Positions 1-9,534 of a DNA stretch of 64,000 nt are shown here, in pieces (position 1 is the first letter of the stretch; every line of letters begins with the position of its first letter). Under the pieces are notes generated by a model. The model was given only the letters and a program-made list of their open reading frames with translations, did not search any database and was not told the DNA's origin. This DNA is from Bradyrhizobium tropiciagri (GTDB taxonomy: Bacteria > Pseudomonadota > Alphaproteobacteria > Rhizobiales > Xanthobacteraceae), in the NCBI RefSeq assembly GCF_018130505.1, contig NZ_JAFCKH010000004.1, positions 186,001-250,000 of the forward strand. Direction: 5' to 3'. Both the position numbers and the translations under genes were made by a program.

Positions 1-564
1 TCCTTCGAGCAGATCAACTACGTGTTCTGCACCCATCTGCACATCGACCACACCGGCTGGAACACGACGCTGCGCGACGGTCGCTGGGTGCCGACCTTTC
101 CGAACGCGAAATACGTCTTCCACAAGCGCGAATATGCGGTCTGGGAGGCCGAGAACGCCAAGGGCGCCAATCCGCCCGGCACGGTGTTTCGTGACAACTG
201 CCTGCCGATCGTCGAGGCCGGGCAGGCGCTGCTGGTCGACGACGACTATGCGCTCGACGACACCGTCACGCTGACGCCGACGCCGGGCCATTCGCCGTGT
301 CACTGCTGCGTCAACATCTTCTCGAAGGGCCAGCGCGCCGTGGTTGCCGGCGACCTGATGCACCACGCGATCCAGTGCCGCGAGGTGGAGTGGTCGGCCA
401 AGCCGGATTGGGATCCGAAGCAGTCGGCGATCTCGCGGCGGAAGTTCTTTGCCTCGGTCGCCGAGACCGACACGCTGATCCTGCCGATCCATTTCCCGAC
501 CCCGACCGTGGGGCTGATCAAGGCGGACGGCGACCGCTTCGACTATCGCTTCAAGCGCGAATAG
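1..564 (+). CDS. MBL-fold metallo-hydrolase (5' truncated by window edge)
   Basis: The reading frame is open from the first base, so the N-terminus lies outside the window. The metal-binding motif THLHIDHTGW (HxHxDH) begins about 11 codons in. Further metal-ligand candidates are a later HSPCHC segment, GDLMHH, and HFPTPTVG near the C-terminus, in the order expected for metallo-beta-lactamase-fold hydrolases. This family hydrolyses esters, lactones or thioesters using two metal ions; the substrate here cannot be named, though lactonase-like (AiiA-type) members share this layout. It ends at TAG and is followed by the convergent psiF-like gene. Confidence 0.85.
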   Translation, partial: SFEQINYVFCTHLHIDHTGWNTTLRDGRWVPTFPNAKYVFHKREYAVWEAENAKGANPPGTVFRDNCLPIVEAGQALLVDDDYALDDTVTLTPTPGHSPCHCCVNIFSKGQRAVVAGDLMHHAIQCREVEWSAKPDWDPKQSAISRRKFFASVAETDTLILPIHFPTPTVGLIKADGDRFDYRFKRE

Positions 565-677
565 GCGAGCAAAACCGGCCACGCGTATGTTTCAGAATGT
601 TTCGTGGCAGTACCGCGAAACGTCGCCGTCGGGCCGCCTGCGTGACCCGACGGTGCGGAGGGGCCGGGTGCCCGGAA

Positions 678-926
678 TCAGGCGCCGCTCTGGCACTTCT
701 TCATGAACGAGTTCTTCGCGGCGCCGGAGAGCTTCTTGCCGTCGGCGCTGACCGCCTTGGTTTCGCAGGCGTCCGTCGTGCACTTCTTCATGAACGAGGT
801 CTTGGCCGCGCCGGCCAGCGGCTTGCCGTCCTTGCCGACGGCCTTGGTCTCGCAGGAGGCATCCTGCGCAAATGCCGAGCCGGCGGCGAAGGTCGCGATC
901 ACGGCTGCCAAGAAAATCCGTTTCAT
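678..926 (-). CDS. PsiF-repeat small secreted protein
   Basis: This 82-residue protein has a signal peptide (MKRIFLAAVIATFAAGSAFAQ, cut after AFA). The mature part carries two copies of the PsiF repeat, each with a CETKAV segment, a G-K-LxGAAK segment and an SFMKKC ending. PsiF proteins are small periplasmic proteins linked to phosphate starvation in enterics; their molecular role is unknown. The start was chosen because GGGAGA lies just upstream; longer frames upstream are not protein-like. It is divergent from the nitroreductase gene, and the shared intergenic region holds a perfect palindrome at 976-990. Confidence 0.85.
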   Translation of the reverse strand: MKRIFLAAVIATFAAGSAFAQDASCETKAVGKDGKPLAGAAKTSFMKKCTTDACETKAVSADGKKLSGAAKNSFMKKCQSGA

Positions 927-1080
927 CTGGGTGTCTCCCTGAACCAAACCAGTGCGGCGGATTGGATATCGGATTCTTGATGGGATCAAGTTCCCATGGC
1001 GGATTTTGGCGATAAAATGCCCGCCGCCGCGCGGGATAATTTCGCGTGCGCTGCGGAACAAAAACGGGGGATACGCGCAA

Positions 1081-1758
1081 ATGGATTTCGAGACGCTGGT
1101 ACAGACACGCAAAAGCGTGCGCGGGTTCAAGCAGCAGCCGGTGTCCCGGGCCACCATCGAGGAGATCATCGAGGTGGCCAAGCGCGCGCCGTCCTCGATG
1201 AACACCCAGCCCTGGCACGTCCATGTCCTGACCGGGACGCCGCTTGCGGAGGTGCGCCGCCGCAACATGGAAGAGATGGTCGGCGGCGCCAAGGTGAAGC
1301 GCGACATCGTCAGCCACGGCGAATACCAGGGCGTGCATCGCGGTCGGCAGGTCGACATCGCCAAGAAGCTGTTCGGCGCGATGGGGATCGCCCGCGACGA
1401 CAAGCCGATGCGGCAGGACTGGGTGCTGCGCGGCTTCCGCCAGTTCGACGCGCCGGTGTCGCTGGTGCTGACCTATGACCGCGTGCTCGACCCCGGCGCG
1501 GTCTGCCACTTCGACCTCGGCGCGCTCTGCTACGGCATCGTGCTGGCGGCCTGGGACCGCGGGCTCGGCAGCGTGATCAATGGCCAGGGCATCATGCGCT
1601 CCGACATCGTGCGCGAGGTCGCGGCCATCCCCGAGGAAGAGGTCATCATGACCTGCGTCGCGATGGGCTATCCCGACGACAGCTTCGCCGCCAACGCGGT
1701 GCGCTCGGACCGCGAGTCCAACGGCGATTTCGTGCGCTATGTCGGGTTCGCCGACTGA
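1081..1758 (+). CDS. nitroreductase family protein
   Basis: The 225-residue protein begins MDFETLVQTRKSVRGF, the typical N-terminus of FMN-dependent nitroreductases, where RKSVRGF contacts the FMN phosphate. PSSMNTQPWHVHV follows as the second cofactor segment, and the C-terminal half has the usual GLGSVINGQG and AMGYPDD motifs. Such enzymes use NAD(P)H to reduce nitroaromatics, quinones or related acceptors in the cytoplasm. The start at 1081 is preferred over in-frame upstream codons because it matches the family N-terminus and GGGG lies about 10 bases before it. Confidence 0.9.
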   Translation: MDFETLVQTRKSVRGFKQQPVSRATIEEIIEVAKRAPSSMNTQPWHVHVLTGTPLAEVRRRNMEEMVGGAKVKRDIVSHGEYQGVHRGRQVDIAKKLFGAMGIARDDKPMRQDWVLRGFRQFDAPVSLVLTYDRVLDPGAVCHFDLGALCYGIVLAAWDRGLGSVINGQGIMRSDIVREVAAIPEEEVIMTCVAMGYPDDSFAANAVRSDRESNGDFVRYVGFAD

Positions 1759-1907
1759 GGCGGGGAGTTGATCCGCGCAGCGGGATATTGAATTCCGCTT
1801 GGTGAAACGTGCGCGCGATGCAGCGGTGCGAGTGCATTTTCCGCTGTCTCCGTCGAAGCGGATTGCGCTAGTTGTTCTCCAAGCAACAGCGCAAGCGAGG
1901 ACGCCCC

Positions 1908-3071
1908 ATGAGCGATGACGAACAAACAGCGATGATCCGCGAGACGGTCGCGAAATTCGTCGACCGCGAGCTCATTCCGCTCGAGCCGCAATATCTGAAG
2001 TCGAGATTGCCCGGCAGCGATCACCCCGAGCTCACCGCCGAGCAACGCAAGCGGCTTCGCGACGTTTCGAAGGAGCTCGGGCTGTGGGGCCTCGACGCGC
2101 CCGAGGATCTCGGCGGCCACGATCTGCCGACCCGCACGATGGCTGCCGTGCATGAGGAGCTCGGCCGCAGCTGCGTCCCGTTCGTGCTGCCGCCTGACTC
2201 GCCGAACCTGCGCATGCTGCAGGCGGTCGGCACCGAGGGGCAGAAGAAAAAATACATGCAGCCCTATATCGAGGGTCGGATGACATCGGCGATCGCGATC
2301 TCCGAGCCCGGCGCCGGCGGCGATCCGGCGGGGATGAAGACGCGCGCCGTGCTCGAGGGCGAGCAGTGGGTGCTGAACGGCCGCAAGATCTGGATCAGCA
2401 ACGCGCGCGCCGCCGACTTCGTCATCGTGATGGCACGCGTCGGCAGCGACCAGCGCCAGGGCGGCATCACCTCGTTCATCGTCGAGAAGGGCACGCCGGG
2501 CTTCATCATCGAGCGCGAGATCCCGATGCTCGGCGGCGGCTCGACCTACGAGATCGTGTTCGAGGACTGCCGGATTCCGAAGGACTCCGTGCTCGGCGAG
2601 GTCGGCAAGGGCTACGCGCCGATGCAGCTGCGGCTGCGCACCCGCCGGCTCGAGATGGGATCGACCTGCATCGGCATCACGATGCGCGCGCGCGACATGC
2701 TGTGCGAGCACGCCAAACAGCGCGAGACCTTCGGCGTCAAGCTCGCCGAGCGCCAGGCGATCCAGTGGTGGATCGCCGATATCTCGACGCGCATGCATGC
2801 CTGCCGCCTGATGGTGCGCGATGCCGCCGACAAGGCCGACCGCGGCGAGGACGTCCGCCACGAGGCCTCGATGATCAAGGTGTTCGCCACCGAGATGGCT
2901 TATGAAGCTTGCGACCACGCGATGCAGACGCTCGGCGCGCTCGGCATGACGCTGGAATTGCCGCTCAACGCGCTGTGGCAGAAGGCCCGGCTGATGCGGA
3001 TGTACGAGGGCCCGAGCGAGGTCCATCGCCAGGCCATCGCCCGCCGCGTGCTGGGATTGCGCGGCGGCTAG
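1908..3071 (+). CDS. acyl-CoA dehydrogenase family protein
   Basis: This 387-residue protein has the acyl-CoA dehydrogenase order: an N-terminal helical domain, AISEPGAGGDPAGMKT at the FAD/substrate interface, WVLNGRKIWISNA in the middle beta domain, and MYEGPSEVHRQAIARR near the C-terminus, which carries the usual catalytic glutamate region. It is a flavoenzyme that desaturates an acyl-CoA and passes electrons to ETF; chain specificity is not evident. The start at MSDDEQ has GCGAGG upstream and fits family length. It stands alone, converging on the chemoreceptor gene. Confidence 0.9.
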   Translation: MSDDEQTAMIRETVAKFVDRELIPLEPQYLKSRLPGSDHPELTAEQRKRLRDVSKELGLWGLDAPEDLGGHDLPTRTMAAVHEELGRSCVPFVLPPDSPNLRMLQAVGTEGQKKKYMQPYIEGRMTSAIAISEPGAGGDPAGMKTRAVLEGEQWVLNGRKIWISNARAADFVIVMARVGSDQRQGGITSFIVEKGTPGFIIEREIPMLGGGSTYEIVFEDCRIPKDSVLGEVGKGYAPMQLRLRTRRLEMGSTCIGITMRARDMLCEHAKQRETFGVKLAERQAIQWWIADISTRMHACRLMVRDAADKADRGEDVRHEASMIKVFATEMAYEACDHAMQTLGALGMTLELPLNALWQKARLMRMYEGPSEVHRQAIARRVLGLRGG

Positions 3072-3106
3072 GCCTCATCCGCGAGGCCAATGCCTCGTGG
3101 ACGGCG

Positions 3107-5188
3107 TCAGGCCGCACGCACGTCGGACAGGAAGCGGTTGACCTGGCCGGCGAGGTCCTTGGACTGCGTCGCGAGCTGTTCGGCGGCGCCCAGCACCTGG
3201 GTCGCCGCGGCGCCGGTGTCGTCGGCGGCGCGCTGCACGCCGGAGATGTTGGACGTGACTTCCTGGGTGCCGCGGGCGGCCTCCTGGACGCTGCGCGAGA
3301 TCTCCTTGGTGGCCGAGCCCTGTTCTTCGATCGCGGCGGCGATCGCGGTGCCGATCTGGTCGATCTCGGTGATGACGTCGACGACGTTGCGGATCGCCGT
3401 CACGGTCTCGTCGCTCGCGGTCTGGATCGCGGTGATCTGCTCGGAGATCTCGGTCGTGGCCTTGGCGGTCTGGCCGGCGAGCGACTTCACCTCGGAGGCG
3501 ACCACCGCAAAGCCGCGGCCGGCCTCGCCGGCGCGCGCCGCCTCGATGGTGGCGTTGAGCGCCAGCAGATTGGTCTGCGCGGCGATCGACTGGATCAGCG
3601 TCACGACGTCGCCGATCTTCTGCGCGCCCTCGGCGAGCGAGCGCGCGGTGTCGCCGGTGCGGCGGGCGTGATCGACCGCGCGGGCGGCGATCTCGGTCGA
3701 GGTCGAGACCTGGCGCGCGATCTCCGAGATCGAGGAGGTGAGCTCCTCGGTCGCGCTCGCCACCGTCTGCACGTTGGTCGAGGTTTGTTCGGAGGCCGCG
3801 GCGACCACCGAGGCTTGGCGGTTGGTGGCGGCGGCGGTCGCCGACATCGTCTGCGCGGTCTGCTCCATGACACCGGATGCCGCCGACAGTCCGCCGACCA
3901 GCTCGGTGACCTTGGTCTCGAAGCTGCGGGTGAGATCGTCGAGCGCGCGGGCGCGGCGCATCTTGACGTCGTTCTCGGCCTCCTTCTCGACGGCGAGGCG
4001 ATCGGCGTCGATCCTGTTGTCCTTGAACACCTGCACGGCGGCGGCCATCGCGCCGATCTCGTCGTTGCGCGCGGCGCCGGGGATCGCCTCGGCGACCTCG
4101 CCGGCGGCAAGGCGCGACATCCGGCCGGTGAGGGCAGCGATCGGGTTGAGGATGCGGCGGCGGACCATGACGATGAGGCCGGCGCTCAGCGCGACCACGG
4201 CGATCAGCCCGGTCAGCGCCACCAGGAAGCTGAAGCGCGCCGACGAATAGGCCGCGGCGAGCCCTTGCTCGGCGTTCTCGTAGAAGGCATCGCGCACGCC
4301 GATGATGGAGGCGAGGCCGACCTGCGATTCCGCGTAATAGGTCTCGACGTCCATCTCGTACTTGCCCGAGACGGCGCCCTCCTTGCCGAGCTTCAGCGCC
4401 TTGCCGAAGCGCTCGACATAGTCGGCCTGCATCTTGCCGAGGGCGGAGAGGACATTGGCCGAGGTCGCCGGATTGTTGCGCAGCTGCTGCAGCGTCGACA
4501 GGATCTGCTCGGTCTTGCCGGTGCTGCGGAACAGGTCCTGCTTCTCCTGCTCAGTCGCGGGGCGCTTGGCGCCGACCAGCGCCTTGTGCAGGCTGGCATT
4601 GAGGCCGCCGGTGTCGCGCAGCGTCCAGGCGACGTTGGCGTAGCTGGCCTGGCGGTAGGCGTCGCCGTCGAGGCCGGCCAGGCGGCGCACCTGCTCGTCG
4701 AGCAGCGTGGTCACGCCGGCGTTGAACACGGAATTGTCGGCGACGATCTTGGTTGCCGCCGGGCGGCGGCCATCGACGGAACCTGCGATGGCGGTTGCGA
4801 TCGCCTCGCGCAGCGCAGTGAACTTCGCCTTCAGCGCGTCGATCGCGCTGGCGACCGCCGCGCCGTCGTCGAGCGCACCGGGCAGGTTGCCACGGACCTG
4901 GTTGACCTTGGCGAGCGCGCCGTCGGTCAGCGCGCGCAGCCGGTCGAGATCGGCGATCTGCTTCTGCTCGATCGCGCCGCTCTGGAACAGCAGATTGGTG
5001 GCCATGCCGCGCTCGGAGTTCATGTAGCGCGGGATGTCGCCGACGGCGCGCACGATCTCGAGCCGGCTCTGCGCGGTCGAGATCTTGTCCATGGTCTCGT
5101 ACCTGGTCACTGCGACATAGGCAGCGAGGCCGCCACCGACCGCCGACAGGGAGACGATCGCGGCCGTCAGGAGAGTACCGATTTTCAT
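3107..5188 (-). CDS. methyl-accepting chemotaxis protein
   Basis: This 693-residue transmembrane receptor has a first membrane segment at about residues 5-26, a periplasmic helical sensor region to about 318, a second membrane segment at about 320-342, and a HAMP-like linker with [12 protein letters not shown]. The cytoplasmic signalling domain has its hairpin tip at [20 protein letters not shown] followed by [15 protein letters not shown], the signature that docks CheA/CheW. No PAS domain or C-terminal CheR-binding pentapeptide is seen. The ligand is unknown. No chemotaxis genes adjoin it, so it is an orphan receptor. Confidence 0.95.
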   Translation of the reverse strand: MKIGTLLTAAIVSLSAVGGGLAAYVAVTRYETMDKISTAQSRLEIVRAVGDIPRYMNSERGMATNLLFQSGAIEQKQIADLDRLRALTDGALAKVNQVRGNLPGALDDGAAVASAIDALKAKFTALREAIATAIAGSVDGRRPAATKIVADNSVFNAGVTTLLDEQVRRLAGLDGDAYRQASYANVAWTLRDTGGLNASLHKALVGAKRPATEQEKQDLFRSTGKTEQILSTLQQLRNNPATSANVLSALGKMQADYVERFGKALKLGKEGAVSGKYEMDVETYYAESQVGLASIIGVRDAFYENAEQGLAAAYSSARFSFLVALTGLIAVVALSAGLIVMVRRRILNPIAALTGRMSRLAAGEVAEAIPGAARNDEIGAMAAAVQVFKDNRIDADRLAVEKEAENDVKMRRARALDDLTRSFETKVTELVGGLSAASGVMEQTAQTMSATAAATNRQASVVAAASEQTSTNVQTVASATEELTSSISEIARQVSTSTEIAARAVDHARRTGDTARSLAEGAQKIGDVVTLIQSIAAQTNLLALNATIEAARAGEAGRGFAVVASEVKSLAGQTAKATTEISEQITAIQTASDETVTAIRNVVDVITEIDQIGTAIAAAIEEQGSATKEISRSVQEAARGTQEVTSNISGVQRAADDTGAAATQVLGAAEQLATQSKDLAGQVNRFLSDVRAA

Positions 5189-5293
5189 GGGATGCGCGCC
5201 ATTCTTGACGAGAGAGGATACGGCCTCACTCGTATAGGGTGCGCATTAAGCTAGGGTTTACGATACGCCGTGGCGCCGGGCGTTCCCGAGCAC

Positions 5294-5539
5294 TCAGTGC
5301 TCGTCGCCATCCGCGCTCTTGGCCGGGCTGCGGTGCTGGGTGGCGCCGCCCGAACCCGGCTCGCCGCAGGGGAGTTGGGTCCAGCTGCCGTCGGCGGCCT
5401 GCTGATAGGCTTGGCAGCCCACGGAGGTTGCGGTGGACTTTTCGTCGGCCTTCTGCCGGTCGGAACTCTTCGCCTGCGCAGGGGCGATGGCGGTCATCGC
5501 CGCGAGCGTACCTGCGAAAACCAGCATTGCGATCCGCAT
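5294..5539 (-). CDS. small secreted protein, unknown
   Basis: The protein has 81 residues with a signal peptide (MRIAMLVFAGTLAAMTAIAP, likely cut after AQA) and a short, polar, charged mature part with two cysteines (VGCQAYQ and QLPCGEP) that could form one disulfide. I do not recognise the family. GGAGAA lies upstream of the start. It is probably a single-gene unit between the chemoreceptor and the FMN reductase gene. Confidence 0.65.
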   Translation of the reverse strand: MRIAMLVFAGTLAAMTAIAPAQAKSSDRQKADEKSTATSVGCQAYQQAADGSWTQLPCGEPGSGGATQHRSPAKSADGDEH

Positions 5540-5709
5540 GTCGGGTTCTCCTTCTCGAAGCCGTCAGTTATCCAGAAAAGGAATCTGGCGATTTTGGGCC
5601 ACAACGGAGCGTCATCGACCAATTGCTTAATGCGCCTACAACGGAACAGAATGGCCGTTAACGACTGCGGCGGCTCTGCCCGCTACGGACTTGCTAGGAT
5701 CGACCCGAC

Positions 5710-6300
5710 ATGACCCACCGCATTCTGGTTCTCTACGGCTCCTACCGCTCCGATCGCATGGGCATCCGCCTTGCGCATTTCGTCGTCGAGGGCTTTCGCG
5801 CGCGCGGTGACGATGTCGAATTGATCGATGCCAGGGAGGTCGGCCTGCCCATGCTCGACCGGATGTACAAGGAATATCCCAAGGGGCAGGCACCGGCGGT
5901 ACTCGAAACCCTTGCGGGCAAGATCCGTGGCGCCGACGGCTTCCTGTTCGTCACCGGCGAGTACAATTGGGGCGTCCAGCCCGGGCTGAAGAACCTCACT
6001 GACCATTTCCTCGAGGAATGGTTCTGGCGTCCCGCGGCGATCGTGAGCTATTCGGCCGGCCGATTTGCCGGCGCGCGGGCCGCGACCGCCTGGCACGGCA
6101 CGCTCTCGGAAATGGGCATGGTGGTGGTGTCGAGCACGATCAGCGCGGGGCCGATCGCACAGACTTTGTCCGAGGACGGCAAGCCGACCGGTGAGGCCGG
6201 CAAGTCGCTGGAGCGCGCCTTCCCGCGCTTTGCCGATGATTTCGCCTGGTGGATGGAAGCCGCCAGCGCGCAGCGGGCGCGCAAGGCGCCGCCCTATTGA
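5710..6300 (+). CDS. NADPH-dependent FMN reductase-like flavoprotein
   Basis: The 196-residue flavodoxin-like protein starts with ILVLYGSYRSDRMG, the phosphate-binding loop of the NAD(P)H:FMN/quinone reductase family. Later come GFLFVTGEYNWGVQPGLKN, matching the family PEYN segment, and VSYSAGRFAGARAA. The likely role is NAD(P)H-dependent reduction of FMN or quinones in the cytoplasm. The downstream SDR gene starts 17 bases after this stop, so the two are probably co-transcribed. Confidence 0.85.
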   Translation: MTHRILVLYGSYRSDRMGIRLAHFVVEGFRARGDDVELIDAREVGLPMLDRMYKEYPKGQAPAVLETLAGKIRGADGFLFVTGEYNWGVQPGLKNLTDHFLEEWFWRPAAIVSYSAGRFAGARAATAWHGTLSEMGMVVVSSTISAGPIAQTLSEDGKPTGEAGKSLERAFPRFADDFAWWMEAASAQRARKAPPY

Positions 6301-6317
6301 TCGCGAGGCAGCCCGAC

Positions 6318-7100
6318 ATGAGCATCTTCAATTCCCCGTTCGATCCCGCGCGCGAAACGGCGCTGGTCACCGGCGCCGGCAACGGCATCGGCCGCGCCAT
6401 CGCGCAGGCGCTGGTCAGCGAGCGCGTGCGCACCATCTTCGCCGACCTGCACGAGGACAGGGTTTCGGCGGCGATCAAGGCCGCGCCGCGCCCCGAACTC
6501 GCGGTGCCCTGGGTCGGCGATCTCGCGCGCCGCGACGCCTGCGATGCGCTGCTGGCGGAGGCGCAATCGGCGCTCGGGCAGGTGACTCACTTCGTTCACA
6601 GCGCATCGCCGCCGCGCCGCGAGGCCGACCATGCGATGGCGGTCGAAGACGACACTTGGCGGCAGATGCATGCGGTCAATCTCGAGGCCGGCTTTCATCT
6701 GTCGCGCGAGCTCGCACGCCGGCTGATCGCGGCGAAGCTGCCGGGCTCGTTCCTGCTGCTGACCTCGCTGCACGCCGGGACGCCGCGCAACCTGCCGCAT
6801 TACTCGACCACGAAGGCCGGCATGGCGATGCTGGTGAAGGAGCTGGCCAAGAGCTGGGGTCGCTACGGCATCCGCGTCAACGCGCTGGTGCCCGGCGCGA
6901 TCGCCGCCGGCGGCTTCGTCGCCGACCCCGCGCTCGCGCGGCACATTCCGCTCGGCCGGATCGGCCAGGCGGATGATCTCGCGCCGATGGCGCTTGCCGT
7001 GCTGTCGCACAAGCTCTCCGGCTACGTCACCGGCGCGTCGATCGTGGTCGATGGCGGCCTGTCGCTGACCAACTGGTTCGCGCCGCCGAACTTTGAATGA
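6318..7100 (+). CDS. SDR family NAD(P)-dependent oxidoreductase
   Basis: This 260-residue short-chain dehydrogenase has the cofactor motif TGAGNGIG near residue 16. The active-site Tyr and Lys are in YSTTKAG, preceded by the LLLTSLHAG serine strand, and a C-terminal GYVTGASIVVDGG closes the domain. The usual NNAG motif is replaced by VHSASPP. The start MSIFNSPFD follows CGAGGCAG. It appears to form an operon with the FMN reductase gene. The substrate is not predictable. Confidence 0.88.
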   Translation: MSIFNSPFDPARETALVTGAGNGIGRAIAQALVSERVRTIFADLHEDRVSAAIKAAPRPELAVPWVGDLARRDACDALLAEAQSALGQVTHFVHSASPPRREADHAMAVEDDTWRQMHAVNLEAGFHLSRELARRLIAAKLPGSFLLLTSLHAGTPRNLPHYSTTKAGMAMLVKELAKSWGRYGIRVNALVPGAIAAGGFVADPALARHIPLGRIGQADDLAPMALAVLSHKLSGYVTGASIVVDGGLSLTNWFAPPNFE

Positions 7101-7103
7101 AGG

Positions 7104-7484
7104 TTATTCCTTGCTCCTGATGTAGCCCGCGAGCCGTGCCTTCTGGTCGTTGCACCAGGTCTGCATGCCCTGACGGCGCTGGTCGAGATCGGTGCTCTGG
7201 GTCGCGATCGCAACCTCGGTCATCAACTCGTCGGACTGCTTCTCGCCCATCTTGCCGCCGGTGTGCAGAAAGGCGATCGCCTTGCGCACCTGCTCGGTGG
7301 TGCCGTCGGGCAGGTGCATGTCCTGCGCCCTCTGCACGAGGTCCTGATAGACCAGATCGGTGCCGGGGCATTCCACCTTGGCGGCGAAGGCCTGCAGCAC
7401 CATGGTGACATAGGCCGCGCGTGGGTCGGCATGAGCCGGCGTTGCCGCGACAATCAGGCCTGCCGCCACCAGTGCATAACGCAT
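7104..7484 (-). CDS. secreted protein, unknown
   Basis: The protein has 126 residues with a signal peptide ending near PAHA (MRYALVAAGLIVAATPAHA). The mature part is mostly helical, with two cysteines (VECPGTD and TWCNDQK), and I recognise no domain. A strong ribosome site, GGGAGGA, precedes the ATG. Its stop is three bases from the SDR stop on the other strand, so the two genes converge with no room for a terminator. Confidence 0.7.
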   Translation of the reverse strand: MRYALVAAGLIVAATPAHADPRAAYVTMVLQAFAAKVECPGTDLVYQDLVQRAQDMHLPDGTTEQVRKAIAFLHTGGKMGEKQSDELMTEVAIATQSTDLDQRRQGMQTWCNDQKARLAGYIRSKE

Positions 7485-7658
7485 TCGAAGTCCTCCCGAG
7501 GTTTGGATATTTTCACAAGGCTAGCGTCGGAGGGAACCGACTGCAACCGCCAGGACACACTCACGGAAAGATCCGATCAAACAGGCGTGTTCCAGCCGGC
7601 CTTGCCACGATTTCTGCACGATTTCGGCAGCAAGTGGCACAAGTTGACGCAGGGGAGA

Positions 7659-8288
7659 ATGATCGTGTCGAAGTTGGGGCTTACCGCGGCGCTTGTGGGA
7701 TCGCTTGCGCTTGGCGGTTGCATGCAGGCGACGCTGTCGCCGGTGACGGATGCCGCGATGACGCCGCGTGATCGGCAATTGTTGGCGCATGCGCCATACA
7801 AGGAAGCCGCGATCCCGCAGCAGTTCCAGCGCCACATCGTCGAGTACTCGCGCCGGGAGCAGCCCGGCTCGATCCTGGTCGATACCGACAAGCGCTACCT
7901 CTACTATGTACTGCCGGGCGGCAAGGCGATCCGTTACGGGGTCGCCGTGGGCGAGGAGGCGATGGCCTTCTCCGGCGTTGCCACGGTTGGCCGGCTGGCG
8001 GAGTGGCCGGATTGGGTTCCGACCAAGGATATCCAGGAGCGGCTCGGGCCGTATCCGGCGCGGGTCGCCGGCGGACCGGCCAATCCGCTCGGCGCCCGGG
8101 GCATCTACCTCTACCAGGGCAACAAGGACACGCTGTACCGCATCCATGGTACCAACCAGCCCGAATATATCGGGCAGGCGATCTCGTCGGGCTGCATCCG
8201 CATGACCAATGCCGATGTCATCGACCTCTATCAGCGGGTCAAGCCGGGCGCGACCGTGGTCGTGCTGCCGCCGGGACAGAGCGCGTAA
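7659..8288 (+). CDS. L,D-transpeptidase (YkuD domain)
   Basis: This 209-residue protein begins with a lipoprotein-type leader (LVGSLALGGCMQA, lipobox LGGC). Its YkuD domain runs from about residue 65 to the end: SILVDTDKRYLYYVLPGGKAIRY, then the catalytic block with HGTNQPEYIG and SSGCIRM, which holds the conserved His and the Cys nucleophile. These enzymes make 3-3 peptidoglycan cross-links or attach proteins to the wall. AGGGGAGA precedes the chosen ATG, and the gene is followed by two tandem hairpins. Confidence 0.93.
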   Translation: MIVSKLGLTAALVGSLALGGCMQATLSPVTDAAMTPRDRQLLAHAPYKEAAIPQQFQRHIVEYSRREQPGSILVDTDKRYLYYVLPGGKAIRYGVAVGEEAMAFSGVATVGRLAEWPDWVPTKDIQERLGPYPARVAGGPANPLGARGIYLYQGNKDTLYRIHGTNQPEYIGQAISSGCIRMTNADVIDLYQRVKPGATVVVLPPGQSA

Positions 8289-8302
8289 GGCTTTCGGACA
8301 AG

Positions 8303-8386
8303 CAAAAGGGCGGATTGGCGTCAGCGCAATCCGCCCGCTCTATCGTGGATGAGGGCGGATTGCGCTTGATGCGAAATCCGCCCTCG
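8303..8386. terminator. tandem hairpins between convergent genes
   Basis: There are two hairpins in a row, arms 8308-8316/8328-8336 (GGGCGGATT / AATCCGCCC) and 8351-8361/8375-8385 (GAGGGCGGATT / AATCCGCCCTC). They share the same arm sequence. They lie between the L,D-transpeptidase stop and the stop of the Pro/Ala-rich gene, so they probably stop transcription from both sides, although neither has a long T-run. Confidence 0.6.
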
Positions 8387-8394
8387 CGTCGTTC

Positions 8395-9534
8395 TCAGCG
8401 CACCGGCATCGGCGGCCGCACCACGGGGCCGCCGTCATCGGCGTCAACGACATCGGATTGCTGCTGCGACCGCAGCGGCATCGGCGCCGCCGTCGGCGGC
8501 GGGGGCAGCGCCGATGACGTGCGCGGCGGGTAAGTCGGAGCCGGTGCTGCGGACGGAGGCGGCGGGATATAGGCCTGCGCCGGCCGGCGGACCGGCGGCG
8601 GGACTACAGCCGCCGCATGCGGCGCAGCGGCCGGCGGCGGCGTCGCAGCGCGCGGCCGGGGCGGAGGAGCAGGGCGCGGCTCGACGGCCCTGGTCTCGGC
8701 CGTCTTTGCAATGCGCTGCGCCAGCTGATCCTGGCTGCTCTTGAGCTGGTCGATGCTCGCCTTGAGCTGCTCGATCTGCTGGCCCATCGATGCCAGGTCG
8801 CGCGCCATCGACTGCAGCAATTGGGTTTGCTCGGGCGACACGGCGGCGACGGGTGCCGCCGGGGCTGCGACCGGGGTCGCGGCTGCGGCCGGCGGCGCGG
8901 ACGCAGCCGGAGCCGGGGATGCGACCGGGGCCGGCGCGGGCGCGGCTGCAGCGGCAACCTCCTGCGGCTGCGCGGCAGGTTGCGGCGGTGCTGCAGCCTC
9001 GGCGGGCTGCTCGGCGGCCGCGGCTTGCGCGACCGGCTGGCTTGCCTGGTCGGCGGCCGGGGCCTCCTCTTTGCCCGGGATCAGCGACGCCAGTTGCGTC
9101 ACCTGCGGCACCCACTCGACGACCAGCTGCTTGGCGCGGTCACCGTAATGCTGCCACGCCGCAGCGCCCATGGCGCTGACGATCGCGAACAGGAACCAGA
9201 AGATGCGGATCGCCCATTTGTTGCTGCGTGGCAGCGCGCGGTCGAGCTTGATGTCGTCGAGCCTGATGTCGTGCGGCGGGGCGGCGTGCGCGTGGTACAT
9301 CGGCGCAACCGACGGCGCCGGTGGCGGCGCTGCAACGGCGGCCGGCGCCGCGACCGGTGGCGTCGGCGAGGCCGGCTGGCTCGGGCCGAAATAGGGCTCG
9401 CGGTGCTGCGCCGGTGTCGTGCCGACGGGCGCGAGCGTTGGCGCGGCCTGTTCAGTGCGCGCTGGGGCGAAGCTGGGCTCTATCGCGAAAATGTCGTGTG
9501 GATCTGCGTCTTTCATCGAAACTGTTGATTGCAT
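8395..9534 (-). CDS. Pro/Ala-rich single-pass membrane protein, unknown
   Basis: The protein has 379 residues. Residues 1 to about 115 are polar and Ala/Pro-rich. A single membrane segment (IRIFWFLFAIVSAMGAAAW) follows, then a long low-complexity Ala/Pro/Gln stretch. Next is a short coiled coil (MARDLASMGQQIEQLKAS, then DQLKSSQDQLAQR) and a Pro-rich tail. I do not recognise a family; the layout suggests a cytoplasmic N-terminus with a periplasmic rod. The ATG at 9534 is preferred over that at 9516 because GGGGA lies before it. Confidence 0.7.
   Translation of the reverse strand: MQSTVSMKDADPHDIFAIEPSFAPARTEQAAPTLAPVGTTPAQHREPYFGPSQPASPTPPVAAPAAVAAPPPAPSVAPMYHAHAAPPHDIRLDDIKLDRALPRSNKWAIRIFWFLFAIVSAMGAAAWQHYGDRAKQLVVEWVPQVTQLASLIPGKEEAPAADQASQPVAQAAAAEQPAEAAAPPQPAAQPQEVAAAAAPAPAPVASPAPAASAPPAAAATPVAAPAAPVAAVSPEQTQLLQSMARDLASMGQQIEQLKASIDQLKSSQDQLAQRIAKTAETRAVEPRPAPPPRPRAATPPPAAAPHAAAVVPPPVRRPAQAYIPPPPSAAPAPTYPPRTSSALPPPPTAAPMPLRSQQQSDVVDADDGGPVVRPPMPVR

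Noticed and set aside
7636-7650. Sigma-54 promoter before the L,D-transpeptidase
   Set aside because: TGGCAC is present, but the GC of the -12 element is one base out of phase.
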